DNA of 64,000 bases from Gallionella sp. (GCA_028714075.1 JAQTMZ010000001.1:62001-126000); one strand, 5' to 3'. Counted from the stretch's first letter, positions 1-10,454 are shown. Made by a program: numbers and translations. Notes: generated by a model not told the origin, from the sequence alone.

Positions 1-22
1 CGGCAGGCGAACCACCCTTTAC

Positions 23-1543
23 ATGCGCCTCTTCCGCTTAATAAATATTATTTTTGTTGTACTGCGCTTCGGCCTGGACGAGTTTCTGCTGGCGCATATG
101 CGGGTGCGCTGGATGCTGGCGCCGCTGAACCTTCTGCTGTTCCTGCGCAACACCTCGAAACCGCGCGCCGTGCGGCTGCGCCTGGCGCTGGAAAATCTCG
201 GCCCGATCTTCGTCAAGTTCGGCCAGATGCTTTCCACAAGACGCGACTTGCTGCCGTCCGATATCGCCGACGAGCTGGCCAAGCTGCAGGATCAAGTGCC
301 GCCGTTCCCCTCGGCGCAAGCCGCCGCCATGCTGGAAGCCGCCTACCGCAGGCCGTTGCGCGAAGTATTCCAGAGCTTCGAGGAAGCGCCGGTCGCCAGC
401 GCGTCGGTGGCACAGGTGCATTTTGCGGTATTGCCGGACGGGCGCGCAGCGGCGGTAAAAATCCTGCGCCCCGGCATCGCGCCGGTGATTGCGCGCGACA
501 TCGCACTGCTGAACATCTGCGCCGACCTGATAGAACGCTGGTGGGCGGACGGGCGCCGCCTCAGGCCGCGCGAGGTGGTGGGCGAATTTGAAAAGATTTT
601 GCGCGACGAACTGGACTTGATGCGCGAGGCGGCCAATTGCAGCCAGCTCAAACGCAACTTTGCCGACTCCCCGTTGCTCATGGTACCGGAGGTATATTGG
701 GATTTTTGCAGCAGCGAGGTGATGGTGATGCAGCGCATGTATGGCACGCCGGTCAGCCAGGTAAGCGCGCTGCGCGAGGCGGGCATAGACATTGCCAGGC
801 TGGCCGCCAACGGCGTGGAAATTTTTTACACCCAGGTGTTCCGCGACGGTTTTTTTCACGCCGACATGCATCCGGGCAATGTGCAGGTGGCCGCGGACGG
901 GCGCTATATCGCGCTGGATTTCGGCATCATGGGTTCGCTCACCGATACCGACAAACATTACCTCGCGCAGAACTTCATCGCGTTCTTTCGCCGCGATTAC
1001 AGGCGCGTCGCCGAAGTGCACATCGAGTCGGGCTGGGCGCCCGCCGAAACCCGCGTGGATGAGCTGGAATCCGCCATACGCGCGGTGTGCGAGCCGATCT
1101 TCGACAAGCCGCTGCGCGAGGTTTCGTTCGGGCGCGTGCTGTTGCGCCTGTTCCAGACTTCGCGCCGCTTCGGCATCGAAGTCCAGCCGCAACTGGTGCT
1201 GCTGCAGAAGACGCTGCTCAACATCGAGGGGCTGGGCTTGCAGCTCGACCCCGAGCTGGATTTATGGAAAACCGCCAAGCCGTGGCTGGAACGCTGGATG
1301 AACGAGCAGGTCGGCTGGCGCGGCCTGCTCAAAACGCTGCGCGAAGAAGCGCCGCATTACGCCACCCTGCTGCCGCAACTGCCGCGCCTGCTGCACCGCC
1401 ATTTGTCGGCTATTGAAGCCAGCCGCAGCGATGACACGCTACGCGAAATGCTGGAGCGTCAAAAGCGCTACAACACCTGGCTGATGCTGTTCAACTTGTT
1501 GCTGCTGGGTATTGTTGCCTGGGGGATTTGGGTCTCAACCTGA
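23..1543 (+). CDS. ubiB: UbiB, ABC1/ADCK-type atypical kinase for ubiquinone biosynthesis
   Basis: Atypical protein-kinase-like ATPase of the ABC1/UbiB family, needed for aerobic ubiquinone synthesis; it probably acts at the membrane on lipid intermediates. Of 506 residues, the N-terminal KFGQ motif is at 65-68, the Ala-rich nucleotide loop (ASASVAQVH) at 125-133, the ATP-site Lys at 146, HADMHPGN at 279-286 and the DFG Asp at 299. Two hydrophobic stretches close the C-terminus (about 480-504), as usual for UbiB. The ATG at 23 opens directly into the family's N-terminus. The upstream ubi genes would lie left of the window. It converges with the orphan ParA gene, with 26 bp between stop codons. 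Confidence 0.96.
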   Translation: MRLFRLINIIFVVLRFGLDEFLLAHMRVRWMLAPLNLLLFLRNTSKPRAVRLRLALENLGPIFVKFGQMLSTRRDLLPSDIADELAKLQDQVPPFPSAQAAAMLEAAYRRPLREVFQSFEEAPVASASVAQVHFAVLPDGRAAAVKILRPGIAPVIARDIALLNICADLIERWWADGRRLRPREVVGEFEKILRDELDLMREAANCSQLKRNFADSPLLMVPEVYWDFCSSEVMVMQRMYGTPVSQVSALREAGIDIARLAANGVEIFYTQVFRDGFFHADMHPGNVQVAADGRYIALDFGIMGSLTDTDKHYLAQNFIAFFRRDYRRVAEVHIESGWAPAETRVDELESAIRAVCEPIFDKPLREVSFGRVLLRLFQTSRRFGIEVQPQLVLLQKTLLNIEGLGLQLDPELDLWKTAKPWLERWMNEQVGWRGLLKTLREEAPHYATLLPQLPRLLHRHLSAIEASRSDDTLREMLERQKRYNTWLMLFNLLLLGIVAWGIWVST

Positions 1544-1569
1544 AAAGCATGCGCTGTGCGCGCGATTCT

Positions 1570-2334
1570 TCAGACAAAAAATCCGCTGTCCCACAACTCC
1601 TGGGTCAACGCCCGATAATCCGCCGCACCCGGACTGTGCGGCGCAAAATCAAACACGTCCTTGCTGTGCATCGGACTGGTTGCCAGCCCGACCGTTTCGC
1701 CGATGCGCGTTTCGCACACCAGCGCGCCGTAACGTTCCCTGAGCTTTTCGTAAATATCGTAGGCCAGTTTGCGCCGCGGGTCGAAGCGCGTCACGACAAT
1801 GCGCCTGGCGAATTTGCGGTTGAGTTTTTTTTCCAGCACATTGAGCGCGCTGTCGAGACGATGCACCCCTTGCAGCGAAAGAAAATCCGCCGAAACCGGG
1901 ATCAGCACACGGTCGGTTGCCAGCAACGCGTTCAGCGTCAGCACGCCCAGCATCGGGCAGCAGTCGATCAGGATAGGCGCGCCGGTAAGCGCCAGATCTT
2001 CGTGCAAGCCTTGCCGCAACAGGGTGGCGGCTTTGGGGTCGCTGCCGAATGTCGCATCGATTTTGGCGAGTTCCAGCGATGCGGGAATGATCTGCCAGCC
2101 AGCCGGCGTTTCCTGCAGCAGGCTGGAGAGCGGGGTCTTGTATTTGAAAAACCCGGCCATGCCGCCATTCGGCGGAGCCCTGCCTACCCCGCTGGCCAGG
2201 GTCAGATGCCCCTGCGGATCCATGTCCATCGCAATAGGACACTGCTGCGCAATATTCAGCGCAGCCGTCACGTTCAGACAAGTAGTGGTTTTGCCTACTC
2301 CACCTTTTTGATTAAATACGGCGATTACCGCCAT
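1570..2334 (-). CDS. Orphan ParA-family P-loop ATPase
   Basis: ParA/MinD-type ATPase of 254 residues. The deviant Walker A KGGVGKTTT starts at Lys10, with the second Lys at 15; a switch-like DCCPMLG motif lies in mid-protein. It is clearly different from the chromosomal ParA at 37.8 kb and has no ParB partner beside it. Orphan ParAs of this type position cargo such as chemoreceptor arrays, carboxysomes or plasmid-derived elements; nothing here shows which. The start is the ATG at 2334, since MAVIAVFNQKGG is the canonical N-terminus. A 143-bp nested palindrome lies between this gene's start and the end of glmS. Confidence 0.88.
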   Translation of the reverse strand: MAVIAVFNQKGGVGKTTTCLNVTAALNIAQQCPIAMDMDPQGHLTLASGVGRAPPNGGMAGFFKYKTPLSSLLQETPAGWQIIPASLELAKIDATFGSDPKAATLLRQGLHEDLALTGAPILIDCCPMLGVLTLNALLATDRVLIPVSADFLSLQGVHRLDSALNVLEKKLNRKFARRIVVTRFDPRRKLAYDIYEKLRERYGALVCETRIGETVGLATSPMHSKDVFDFAPHSPGAADYRALTQELWDSGFFV

Positions 2335-2373
2335 TGCTTGACCTCACACAGTGATAGGCGCCCGATGTGCGGT

Positions 2374-2516
2374 CGGGGGCTTCCAGAAATCCAGAGTTCG
2401 CCCAAGTGCAAGGCGCGGGGAAAATTTCGCCGCGCTGCATATGGTTTATATGTAAGCAAGAAATTTTCCCCGCAACGCAGCAGTTGGGATGAAATGTGGG
2501 TTTCTGGAAGCCCCCG
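2374..2516. repeat. 143-bp nested palindromic element downstream of glmS
   Basis: The outer arms are a perfect 16-bp inverted repeat (CGGGGGCTTCCAGAAA at 2374-2389 and its complement at 2501-2516). The inner arms are a perfect 12-bp inverted repeat (GGGGAAAATTTC at 2417-2428 and its complement at 2460-2471), with partial pairing between them. The element ends exactly at the glmS stop codon, so it could act as the glmS terminator, or it may be a MITE-like mobile element. No clear target duplication is visible. Confidence 0.8.
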
Positions 2517-4343
2517 TTATTCCACGGTAACGGACTTGGCCAAATTCCTGGGCTTGTCCACATCGGTGCCCTTTTGCAATGCGACGTAATATGCCAGCAG
2601 TTGCAGCGGGATAGTGTGCAGAATAGGGCTTAAATACCCGGCGTGTTCGGGCATTTGCATGATGTGTATGCCGTCGGCGGCGCGAATATGGGTATCCGCA
2701 TCGGCAAACACGTACAGCTCGCCGCCGCGCGCGCGCACTTCCTGCAGGTTGGACTTCAGCTTTTCCAGCAGCGCGTCGTTGGGCGCGACCGAGATCACCG
2801 GCATGTCTTCATCCACCAGCGCCAGCGGGCCGTGTTTGAGCTCGCCGGCCGGATAGGCTTCGGCGTGAATGTAGGAGATTTCCTTGAGCTTGAGCGCGCC
2901 TTCCAGCGCAATCGGGTAATGCAAGCCGCGCCCCAAAAACAGCGCGTGGTGTTTATCGGCAAACCGCTCGGCTAGTTTGGCGATGAGCGGTTCCATCTCC
3001 AGCACCTTTTGCACCGCGCCGGGCAAATGGCGCAACTCGTGCAGATGCTGCTGCTCTTGTTGTGCCGTCAAACGACCGCGCTGCTTGGCCAGCACCAGCG
3101 TCAGCAGGAACAGCGCGGCGAGCTGCGTGGTAAATGCCTTGGTCGAGGCCACGCCGATTTCCGGCCCGGCGCGCGTCAGCAGGCGCAGTTTGCACAGCCG
3201 CACCAGCGCGCTTTCCGGCACGTTGCATATCGCCAGCGTATGAAGGTGCCCGAGCGACTTGGCATGGTTCAAGGCGGCCTGTGTGTCGGCGGTCTCGCCG
3301 GACTGCGAGATGACCACCACCAGCGTTTTCGGGTTTGGCACACTGGTGCGATAGCGATATTCGCTGGCGATTTCCACGCTGCATGAAACCCCGGCGATCT
3401 CTTCCAGCCAGAATTTGGCCACCAGACCCGCATGGTGGCTGGTGCCGCAAGCCAGGATCAGGATGCTGTCGATGTCGGCAAATGTCGCCGCCGCTTCGGC
3501 GCCAAAGATACCCGGTACCAGCGAGTGGCTGTTGCATACCGATTCGAGCGTGTCGGCCAGCGCCTGCGGCTGCTCGTGAATTTCCTTTTGCATATAGTGG
3601 CGATACTCCCCGAGCTCGACACTTTCATTGCTCAGTTCGCTCACCTGGACGGCGCGCTGCACGACTTTGCCGCCCGCGTCAAAAATCCGGTAACCGGCAC
3701 GCCCCAGTTCGGCCACATCGCCTTCTTCGAGATACACCACATTGCGTGTCACCGGCAACAGCGCGGACACATCCGAGGCGACCAGATACTCCCCGTCACC
3801 CACACCCAATAACAGCGGGCTGCCGCGCCGCGCGCAGATCAGTTGATCGGGATTATCGGCGGCGATCACGCCGACGGCGTAAGCGCCCACCAGCTCGGCA
3901 AGCGCCGCCTGTGTTGCGACCAGCAACGAATTGCCGTGCGCATAATGGCTGTGGATCAGATGCGCGATAACCTCGGTATCGGTGTCGGAGGTGAACTCGT
4001 AGCCTGCGGCGGTCAACTGCGTGCGCAATACTTCATAGTTCTCGATGATGCCGTTATGCACCACGGCGATGACATCCTTGCTCAGGTGCGGATGGGCGTT
4101 GCGCTCGCTGGGCACGCCATGCGTCGCCCAGCGCGTATGCGCGATACCGATCAGCCCGTGTGTCGCGGCGCTTATTTCGGTAAGGTTGACCACCCGGCCG
4201 GTGCTGCGCACGCGCTCCAATTGCGCGTCATGCACCACCACCAATCCGGTCGAGTCATAGCCGCGATATTCCAGGCGTTGCAACCCTTCCAGCAAGACCG
4301 GCACAACGTTGCGTTGCGCCACTGCACCTACGATTCCGCACAT
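2517..4343 (-). CDS. glmS: Glutamine--fructose-6-phosphate aminotransferase (isomerizing)
   Basis: Makes glucosamine-6-phosphate from fructose-6-phosphate and glutamine, the first step to UDP-GlcNAc for peptidoglycan and LPS. At 608 residues it is the usual length. The N-terminus is MCGIVGAV, with Cys2 as the glutaminase nucleophile after Met removal. Two SIS sugar-isomerase domains follow (about 290-430 and 460-600), and the C-terminus is the typical [13 protein letters not shown]. It is the second gene of a glmU-glmS pair: glmU ends one base before this start codon, so the two are likely cotranscribed. Confidence 0.98.
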   Translation of the reverse strand: MCGIVGAVAQRNVVPVLLEGLQRLEYRGYDSTGLVVVHDAQLERVRSTGRVVNLTEISAATHGLIGIAHTRWATHGVPSERNAHPHLSKDVIAVVHNGIIENYEVLRTQLTAAGYEFTSDTDTEVIAHLIHSHYAHGNSLLVATQAALAELVGAYAVGVIAADNPDQLICARRGSPLLLGVGDGEYLVASDVSALLPVTRNVVYLEEGDVAELGRAGYRIFDAGGKVVQRAVQVSELSNESVELGEYRHYMQKEIHEQPQALADTLESVCNSHSLVPGIFGAEAAATFADIDSILILACGTSHHAGLVAKFWLEEIAGVSCSVEIASEYRYRTSVPNPKTLVVVISQSGETADTQAALNHAKSLGHLHTLAICNVPESALVRLCKLRLLTRAGPEIGVASTKAFTTQLAALFLLTLVLAKQRGRLTAQQEQQHLHELRHLPGAVQKVLEMEPLIAKLAERFADKHHALFLGRGLHYPIALEGALKLKEISYIHAEAYPAGELKHGPLALVDEDMPVISVAPNDALLEKLKSNLQEVRARGGELYVFADADTHIRAADGIHIMQMPEHAGYLSPILHTIPLQLLAYYVALQKGTDVDKPRNLAKSVTVE

Positions 4344-4344
4344 T

Positions 4345-5709
4345 CTATTTTTTCTCTTTCGTTGGTCGTTTCCATCCGTTGATGGTGGTTTGTTTGCTGC
4401 GCGACAGGGTAAGTTCGCCCTCCGGCGTATCGCGGGTAATGGTCGAACCGGCGCCGATGGTCGCGCCTTTGCCCACCGTTACCGGTGCGACCAATTGCGT
4501 ATCCGAGCCGATGAACACATCGTCTTCGATGATGGTACGGTATTTGTTCGCACCATCGTAGTTGCAGGTGATGGTACCTGCGCCGATATTGACGCGGCTG
4601 CCAACCGTGCTGTCGCCGATATAGCTGAGGTGGTTCGCCTTGCTGCCCGCCGCAATTTCGCTGTTCTTGATCTCGACAAAATTACCGATATGCACGTCGT
4701 CGTACAGCTTGCTGCCGGGACGCAAACGCGCATACGGGCCGATGCGGCAGTTGGCGCCCACTTCGCTGCTGTCTATCGAACTGTACGGCGCAATGATTGT
4801 ACCGGCGGCGATGGCGGCATTCCTGATGATGCTGTAAGCGCCCACTTGTACGTTGTTGCCGAGGCTCACCTCACCCTCGAAAATGCAGCCAACATCGATC
4901 TCGACATCCTGTCCGCAAGACAATTTGCCGCGCACATCGATGCGTGCCGGGTCGGCCAGCGTCACGCCGTGCGCGAGCAGGCGGGTGGCTTCTACCTGCT
5001 GCCAGGTGCGCTCCAATACCGCCAGTTGCTGCTTGCTGTTGATCCCGTGGATCTCCCATTCGTGGGCAGGTTGCACGGTATGCACGACCATGCCCTGCTG
5101 CACGGCCATGCCGACAATATCGGTGAGGTAATACTCGCCCTGCGCATTGTTGCTGCGCAAATTTGCCAGCCATGCGCGTAACGCTTTGGTCGACGCCAGC
5201 ATGATGCCGGTATTCACTTCGCATATTTCGCGCTGCTCGGCTGAGGCATCCTTCTCTTCCACGATGCCAATTACGTCGCCCTGCGCATTGCGCACGATGC
5301 GCCCGTAGCCTGCCGGATTCGCCAGATTCACCGTAAGCAGCACCAGACCATCGCACGCCTGCTGCATCCGGTGCAGCGTGTTCGGCTGGATCAGCGGCAC
5401 ATCGCCATACAGCACCAGTGTCCGGCCAGCGTCCGGCAGGTGCGGCATGGCCTGCTGCACCGCGTGGCCTGTGCCGAGTTGCGGTTCCTGTACGACGAAC
5501 TGCGCGGGATATTGGCACATCGCCTGCGGCACGGCCTCGCCGCCGTGCCCGTACACCACGCAAACCTGTTGCGGCTCAAGCGCCATCGCGCAGTCCAGCG
5601 CATGCTGCACCAGCGGTTTACCGGCCAGCGCGTGCAACACCTTGGGTTTTTCGGAATACATGCGCGTGCCTTTGCCGGCAGCGAGAATGACGATATTGAG
5701 CGGCTTCAT
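4345..5709 (-). CDS. glmU: Bifunctional GlcNAc-1-P uridyltransferase / GlcN-1-P acetyltransferase
   Basis: Bifunctional enzyme making UDP-GlcNAc. The N-terminal nucleotidyltransferase half carries [10 protein letters not shown] and the C-terminal half is a left-handed beta-helix of hexapeptide repeats with the acetyltransferase site (NYDGANK, then the EDDVFIGS rung). I start it at the ATG at 5709 (454 residues), which has GGAAAG six bases upstream, rather than at the in-frame TTG two codons earlier. It is the first gene of the glmU-glmS operon. Confidence 0.97.
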   Translation of the reverse strand: MKPLNIVILAAGKGTRMYSEKPKVLHALAGKPLVQHALDCAMALEPQQVCVVYGHGGEAVPQAMCQYPAQFVVQEPQLGTGHAVQQAMPHLPDAGRTLVLYGDVPLIQPNTLHRMQQACDGLVLLTVNLANPAGYGRIVRNAQGDVIGIVEEKDASAEQREICEVNTGIMLASTKALRAWLANLRSNNAQGEYYLTDIVGMAVQQGMVVHTVQPAHEWEIHGINSKQQLAVLERTWQQVEATRLLAHGVTLADPARIDVRGKLSCGQDVEIDVGCIFEGEVSLGNNVQVGAYSIIRNAAIAAGTIIAPYSSIDSSEVGANCRIGPYARLRPGSKLYDDVHIGNFVEIKNSEIAAGSKANHLSYIGDSTVGSRVNIGAGTITCNYDGANKYRTIIEDDVFIGSDTQLVAPVTVGKGATIGAGSTITRDTPEGELTLSRSKQTTINGWKRPTKEKK

Positions 5710-5791
5710 ATGCAACTTTCCATGATGTGGCGGATTATAACAAACGCCTTAAACCAGAGTGCTTCTTGCCGCCTCATCACTGCCCGGCTTG

Positions 5792-6442
5792 CTACTGCGG
5801 CTTGTCTTCGCTGCCCTTCTTGACGAACTTAATACCCAGCTGCTTGAGCTTGCGATACAGATGGGTGCGCTCCAGGCCGACCTTGTCGGCCACCCGCGAG
5901 ACATTGCCGGTCTCTTTGCGCAAATGGTAGTCGAAGTAAATCGCGTCGAAATGCTCCCGCGCTTCGCGCAGCGGCAAGTCCAGCGGCAAGGAAAATGACA
6001 GCATCTGCCCGTCGATATCCAAAGTAATTTTTTGGCTTTGCGCCTCGGGGGGAGGTATCTGCTGCTTGATTGCGCCCTCCTTGATCGTTTTGGCAATGGT
6101 GCTCAGCAGCTTTTGCAGCGCGATGGGTTTTTCCAGAAAGTCTACCGCGCCGATGCGTGTCGCCTCGACCGCCGTTTCAATGGTGCCATGGCCGGACATC
6201 ATCACGACCGGCATGGTCAGCAAATCCTGTTCGACCCACTCCTTGAGCAGGGCTATGCCATCGGTCTCCGGCATCCAGATGTCGAGCAACACCATATCCG
6301 GCTCGTGCTCGTTCCGGTAAGCGCGCGCCTGTGCGGCATTTTCCGCCAGGTGCACCTGATAACCTTCATCAAACAGGATTTCGGACAATAGTTCGCGGAT
6401 GCCGATTTCATCATCCACCACCAGAATTTGTTTATTCCTCAT
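5792..6442 (-). CDS. NtrX-like response regulator lacking the AAA+ domain
   Basis: Response regulator of 216 residues. The receiver domain has phospho-acceptor Asp54 (VLLDIWMP) and the conserved Lys in FLEKPI. After a linker comes a C-terminal Fis-type helix-turn-helix (VSRVADKVGLERTHLYRKL). The central sigma54-activating AAA+ domain of full-length NtrX, with its GAFTGA motif, is absent, so this protein cannot remodel sigma54 polymerase the usual way. It is coupled to the upstream NtrY-like kinase by a TAATG stop/start overlap. It probably controls envelope, nitrogen or redox genes, but the targets are not shown here. Confidence 0.93.
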   Translation of the reverse strand: MRNKQILVVDDEIGIRELLSEILFDEGYQVHLAENAAQARAYRNEHEPDMVLLDIWMPETDGIALLKEWVEQDLLTMPVVMMSGHGTIETAVEATRIGAVDFLEKPIALQKLLSTIAKTIKEGAIKQQIPPPEAQSQKITLDIDGQMLSFSLPLDLPLREAREHFDAIYFDYHLRKETGNVSRVADKVGLERTHLYRKLKQLGIKFVKKGSEDKPQ

Positions 6443-8565
6443 TACGTCTCCTCCACCAGCGGCAGGCGTATATTGACACGCGCCCCGCCGTCCACATTAT
6501 TCTCGATGGCGATGCTCCCGCCATGTTCTTCCACTATTTTTTTCACAATTGCCAGGCCCAATCCGGTGCCTTTGGTCTTGGTCGTTATGTACGGCTCAAA
6601 GGCATGCGACAAGATGCTGTCTGGGAAACCGGCACCGTTATCTTCGATGCTGAGCTGGATATCTCCCTGCTGCATCGCGGTACTCAGCGTTATTTGCGGG
6701 TGCTCGACGCCCTGTAACGCGTCTTGCGCGTTTTGCAGCAGGTTGTGGATGACCTGCCGCAAGCGTGTTGCATCTCCGTTGACTTCGCTGCGCGGCGCTT
6801 CCAGTTTCAGCATATTGGGCACGGCATTCGCTTCATACAAACCCAGCACCTCCCTGATCAACTGGTGCATATCCAAATGCGCCAGCTTCAACGCCGGGCC
6901 GCGCGCATAGTCGGCAAAATCGCTCACCATATTTTTCATTGCGCCGACCTGGTTGACAATGGTCTGCGTGGCACGCTGCAGCAGTTGCGCGTCGGCTTCA
7001 TCGAGCTTGCCGCCAAGTTTGTGCTGCAGGCGTTCCGCCGAAAGCTGTATCGGGGTGAGCGGATTTTTGATTTCATGTGCGAGGCGGCGCGCCACCTCGC
7101 CCCATGCCGCCTGCCGCTCCGCGCGCAGCAGGTGGCTGATGTCGTCGAACACTACCACATAACCCGCCTCCCCGCCTTGTGAAAAGCGTGTTCCGCGCAC
7201 CAGCAAAATCTGGGTGCCATTCTTGCTCAGCCGTTCTATCTGCCGCTGCCATTCACCGCTTGCCGTTTTGTCGAAAGCCTCCGTGATGGTGTGGCAGAAC
7301 GATCTCAGCAGGCTGTATTTTTCGGCGATCTGGCTCAACGACATGCGGCGCATTTCCTGCAGCGGCGCAGCCAGAATCTGTTCCGCGCTGGTGTTGGCCG
7401 AACGCAGCTGCAACTCATCGTCGAGACCCAGCACGCCGGAAGAAAGATGGGTCAAGACACTTTCCAGATAGGTCCTGGAGCGTTCTATCTGAAGCTGCTG
7501 CAATTCCCTGGCTTTGGTGGCATCCGACAACTGCCGCGTCATCTGGTTGAACAAGCCGGTCAGCGCGCCCAGTTCATCGCTGCTTTGTATCGGGTACTGC
7601 CCGGTAAAATCGCCTTGCGCCACCGCGCGCGTGCCTTCCGCGAGCGCTTCCAGCGATGAGCCCAGCCGCTCGCTGATGAAGAACGCCGCCGACACCGCCG
7701 TCAGCAGCACCACCAGCAGCGACAACGTCAACGTGATCGCATACAGCCGCTTCAATCCGAGGCGCGAGAGCGTCAGCTCCTGATAGTCGCGGTACACCGC
7801 CTGCACGGTTTCGGCATCAGCCTCGATCTGCTTCGGCACCGGCTGGGTGAATTGCAGCACGTATTGCCCGCCGGACTGCCTGTTGGAATTCACCGTCACC
7901 AGCGAGCGCAGGGTCAGGCCTTTTTTCGGCAAGGTGTCGATCACCGCGTACTCGCCCTTGTCCAGAGCGGTGCGCAGCAAATCACCGCCCGGCATATCCG
8001 GCAGCAGCGCGTTGCCGCCGGAAGAAAATGCGACCACTTTTCCCGCGCCGGTGAACAGCGTGGCTTCCTGCGCCACCTTCTCGTCCACCAGCTGATCCAG
8101 CGCGCTCTGATATTGTTCATGCGGCTTTTCCGCCAACAACAGCGCGATGAATTGGGTCTTTTTGGCAAGCTCTTTCAGGCTGTTGTCGAGGCCGCTTCTG
8201 CCGAGATTAAGCCCGCCCTCGAGAGCCTTTTCGACACGCACGTCAAACCACGATTCGATGCTCTTGCCCAGAAAATTAACCGATACCGCATACACCAGCA
8301 AGCCGGGCAAAACGGCGATCAAGGTAAAAAACAGCACCAGCCGCAACGTGAGCCTTGCGCCAAACACCTTGTTCTTGAGCTTGCTGCGCAGGCGCAAGAG
8401 CTGATAAATGACCAAGCCCGTCAAGCACAGCGCGAGCAAACCGGTTAACCCGAGCAACCCGTAATAGTTGACGGAAAATACTTCGGTGTTCACGCTGCTG
8501 CTGGACAACAGATACAGCAACGTGCCGCCCACGATGATGCTGATGAAATTAAGATATTTCACCAT
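6442..8565 (-). CDS. NtrY-like membrane sensor histidine kinase
   Basis: Sensor kinase of 707 residues. Membrane segments lie at about 9-25, 36-56, 76-96 and 276-296, with a periplasmic region between the last two. A HAMP domain (about 297-350), a PAS-like domain (365-480), a HisKA domain with phospho-acceptor His497 (LAHEIKNPLTP) and a HATPase_c domain (DNGAGFPD; GTGLGLAIVKKI) follow. This is the NtrY architecture. Its stop overlaps the start of the NtrX-like regulator. The DUF4390 gene ends 4 bp upstream of its start, so rsmB, DUF4390, ntrY and ntrX form one transcription unit, a common arrangement in Betaproteobacteria. Confidence 0.95.
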   Translation of the reverse strand: MVKYLNFISIIVGGTLLYLLSSSSVNTEVFSVNYYGLLGLTGLLALCLTGLVIYQLLRLRSKLKNKVFGARLTLRLVLFFTLIAVLPGLLVYAVSVNFLGKSIESWFDVRVEKALEGGLNLGRSGLDNSLKELAKKTQFIALLLAEKPHEQYQSALDQLVDEKVAQEATLFTGAGKVVAFSSGGNALLPDMPGGDLLRTALDKGEYAVIDTLPKKGLTLRSLVTVNSNRQSGGQYVLQFTQPVPKQIEADAETVQAVYRDYQELTLSRLGLKRLYAITLTLSLLVVLLTAVSAAFFISERLGSSLEALAEGTRAVAQGDFTGQYPIQSSDELGALTGLFNQMTRQLSDATKARELQQLQIERSRTYLESVLTHLSSGVLGLDDELQLRSANTSAEQILAAPLQEMRRMSLSQIAEKYSLLRSFCHTITEAFDKTASGEWQRQIERLSKNGTQILLVRGTRFSQGGEAGYVVVFDDISHLLRAERQAAWGEVARRLAHEIKNPLTPIQLSAERLQHKLGGKLDEADAQLLQRATQTIVNQVGAMKNMVSDFADYARGPALKLAHLDMHQLIREVLGLYEANAVPNMLKLEAPRSEVNGDATRLRQVIHNLLQNAQDALQGVEHPQITLSTAMQQGDIQLSIEDNGAGFPDSILSHAFEPYITTKTKGTGLGLAIVKKIVEEHGGSIAIENNVDGGARVNIRLPLVEET

Positions 8566-8569
8566 GCGC

Positions 8570-9181
8570 TCACTCCGCCTTCTCTTCGCCGCGCGCGCTG
8601 ATTTCCGCCGGGCGGATCACCCAGCGATACCAGTCGGAGTTGAGCGTCCAATCCTTGCCGGCCAGCGCATTCACCTGCAGCAATTTGGGCAACTGTGCGG
8701 TGTCAAGGCGCAAACGCACCGCGGCAATATAGCTGCCATCCTTTTTCATCAGTTCTGCGGGAATCGTTGCGGAGCTTTGCCTGGCCAAGATGTTTAATGC
8801 ATCTTCAAAGCTGGCGAAATTCTGGAACAGCGCGCCGCGTGAAATGCGGTACTGCCGCGTCAGCATATTGTAGGAAAGCTTGACGGTTTGTTCGCCCTGA
8901 AAGATTTCCTCGTCCAGCCAGTACCAGCGTGAACGCGTCAAGGAAAACTCCCCGACAAAATACAGCGGGATGCCGCGCGACAAGGCCTGCTGCGCCGCGG
9001 CAGTCAGATTAATGTCATAGCTGGCGGAAAGCTGGTAACCGTCTTCATTCAGGTGCGCTTCTGCCTTGTTGACCGAGATGCTGTCTGCATGGGCCGTTGC
9101 GATGCACAGCCACGCGAGCAGCAATATGCCCAAGCTGTGCCGCAATAGACCGGGGAAGCTAAATTTTTTGCAGCAAGGCAT
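8570..9181 (-). CDS. DUF4390-family exported protein
   Basis: A protein of 203 residues with an N-terminal signal peptide (basic start, hydrophobic LGILLLAWLCIATAHA, cleavage after AHA), then a beta-rich region (YQLSASYDINL; RYWYWLDEE-type segments). It matches the DUF4390 family, commonly encoded between rsmB and ntrY in Betaproteobacteria; the function is unknown. I chose the ATG at 9181, inside the 3' end of rsmB (23-bp overlap), because the signal peptide begins there; the same frame stays open further upstream, but that part is only rsmB read in another frame. Confidence 0.88.
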   Translation of the reverse strand: MPCCKKFSFPGLLRHSLGILLLAWLCIATAHADSISVNKAEAHLNEDGYQLSASYDINLTAAAQQALSRGIPLYFVGEFSLTRSRWYWLDEEIFQGEQTVKLSYNMLTRQYRISRGALFQNFASFEDALNILARQSSATIPAELMKKDGSYIAAVRLRLDTAQLPKLLQVNALAGKDWTLNSDWYRWVIRPAEISARGEEKAE

Positions 9182-10430
9182 AGAAGAATCCGTCGTGCCG
9201 ATCATTGGGCAATATTTGTCCGCTACTGCTATCCGGCAATGCGACGGGCAAGCGCCGCGCATCCGGCTGTTGCGCCAGAAACGCCGCGATGACCCGTTCG
9301 TTCTCCTGATGGAAAACCGAGCAGGTAGCGTAGAGCAATTTACCATCTTGCGCCAGCAGCCGCCACAACGCGCGCAGGATATTGAGTTGCTGCGCGGCGA
9401 AACCGGCAATATCCGAATGGCGCCGCAGCCATTTGATGTCGGGGTGGCGGCGCACCACGCCGGAAGCCGAGCACGGCACATCGGCGAGAATGCGCTGGAA
9501 CAATTTTCCGTCCCACCACTTCTCCGGCTCGGCTGCATCACCGACCAGCAGTTGCGCAGACAGCCCCAGACGCCGCAAGTTTTCCGCGACACGCCGCAGG
9601 CGCTGCTCGTCCTTATCCACCGCCACCATTTCCGCCTGCGCGCATTCCAGTATATGCGCGGTCTTGCCGCCCGGCGCGGCGCAGGCATCCAGCACGCGCA
9701 TGCCGTCGCGAACCTCCAGCAGCCGCGCGGCATATTGCGCACCGGCATCCTGCACCGAAACCAGCCCATCAAAAAATCCCGGCAACTTGTCCACCGCGAC
9801 CGGTTTATCCAGTAGCAATGCGTCCGGTTCGATTAATTGTGCATGAATATCCCGCTGCTCAAGCTGCGCCAGATAGTCCGCTGCCGTGCCGCGTCGCCGG
9901 TTGACGCGCAGGGTCATCGGCGGATGCCGATTGCCCGCTTCGAGGATCGCCACACTGCGCTCGCCATACTGCGTACCCAGTTCATCTATCCACCACTGCG
10001 GATAACTGTATTTGCCTTCCGCATGTTGCGCTGCCTGCTCCAGCAAAGTTGCCTGGCTACGCAAAAAATTGCGCAGGATCGCGTTCGCCAGCCCGCTCAC
10101 TTTCACGTTCAGCATTTGTGCGGAACGCACCGCATGATCCACCACGGCATGCGGTGCGGCTTTGCTGTATTGCAGCTGGTACAGCGCCACCAGCAACATG
10201 TAGTAGATACGCTGGTCCAGCATCGGCTTGTGCAGCAACAGGCTTAACAGTGTTTTCAACTGCCCATAAAAACGCAGCGTGCCATAGCTCAAGTCCTGCA
10301 AGGCCGCGCGCTGCGCCGGAGTCCATACCGACTTTCTGCGCAATGACTCATCCAGCACCTGATTGAGGTTGCGCCCGTCTGCAATTACCTGCTGAACGAT
10401 TTGCCCGGCGGCGAGTTGTATGTTGTGCAT
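9159..10430 (-). CDS. rsmB: 16S rRNA (cytosine-967-C5) methyltransferase
   Basis: SAM-dependent methyltransferase for C967 of 16S rRNA. It has 423 residues: an N-terminal NusB-like RNA-binding domain (about 1-140), then a Rossmann methyltransferase domain with the SAM motif ACAAPGGKT, the motif IV Cys in DVPCSASGV and the catalytic Cys in YATCSV. Length and motifs are standard. It heads the rsmB-DUF4390-ntrY-ntrX unit. A repeat-bounded spacer separates it from fmt. Confidence 0.97.
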   Translation of the reverse strand: MHNIQLAAGQIVQQVIADGRNLNQVLDESLRRKSVWTPAQRAALQDLSYGTLRFYGQLKTLLSLLLHKPMLDQRIYYMLLVALYQLQYSKAAPHAVVDHAVRSAQMLNVKVSGLANAILRNFLRSQATLLEQAAQHAEGKYSYPQWWIDELGTQYGERSVAILEAGNRHPPMTLRVNRRRGTAADYLAQLEQRDIHAQLIEPDALLLDKPVAVDKLPGFFDGLVSVQDAGAQYAARLLEVRDGMRVLDACAAPGGKTAHILECAQAEMVAVDKDEQRLRRVAENLRRLGLSAQLLVGDAAEPEKWWDGKLFQRILADVPCSASGVVRRHPDIKWLRRHSDIAGFAAQQLNILRALWRLLAQDGKLLYATCSVFHQENERVIAAFLAQQPDARRLPVALPDSSSGQILPNDRHDGFFYALLQKI

Positions 10431-10454
10431 CTATAAGAGGCTGAAAAATCTGTT

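Noticed and set aside
38-1192. Long open frame on the minus strand across ubiB (384 codons)
   Set aside because: It is antisense to a clear ubiB, has no family pattern, and results from high GC third positions.
1528-2589. 353-codon plus-strand frame over the orphan ParA and the palindrome
   Set aside because: Antisense to a real P-loop ATPase; reads through the palindromic element.
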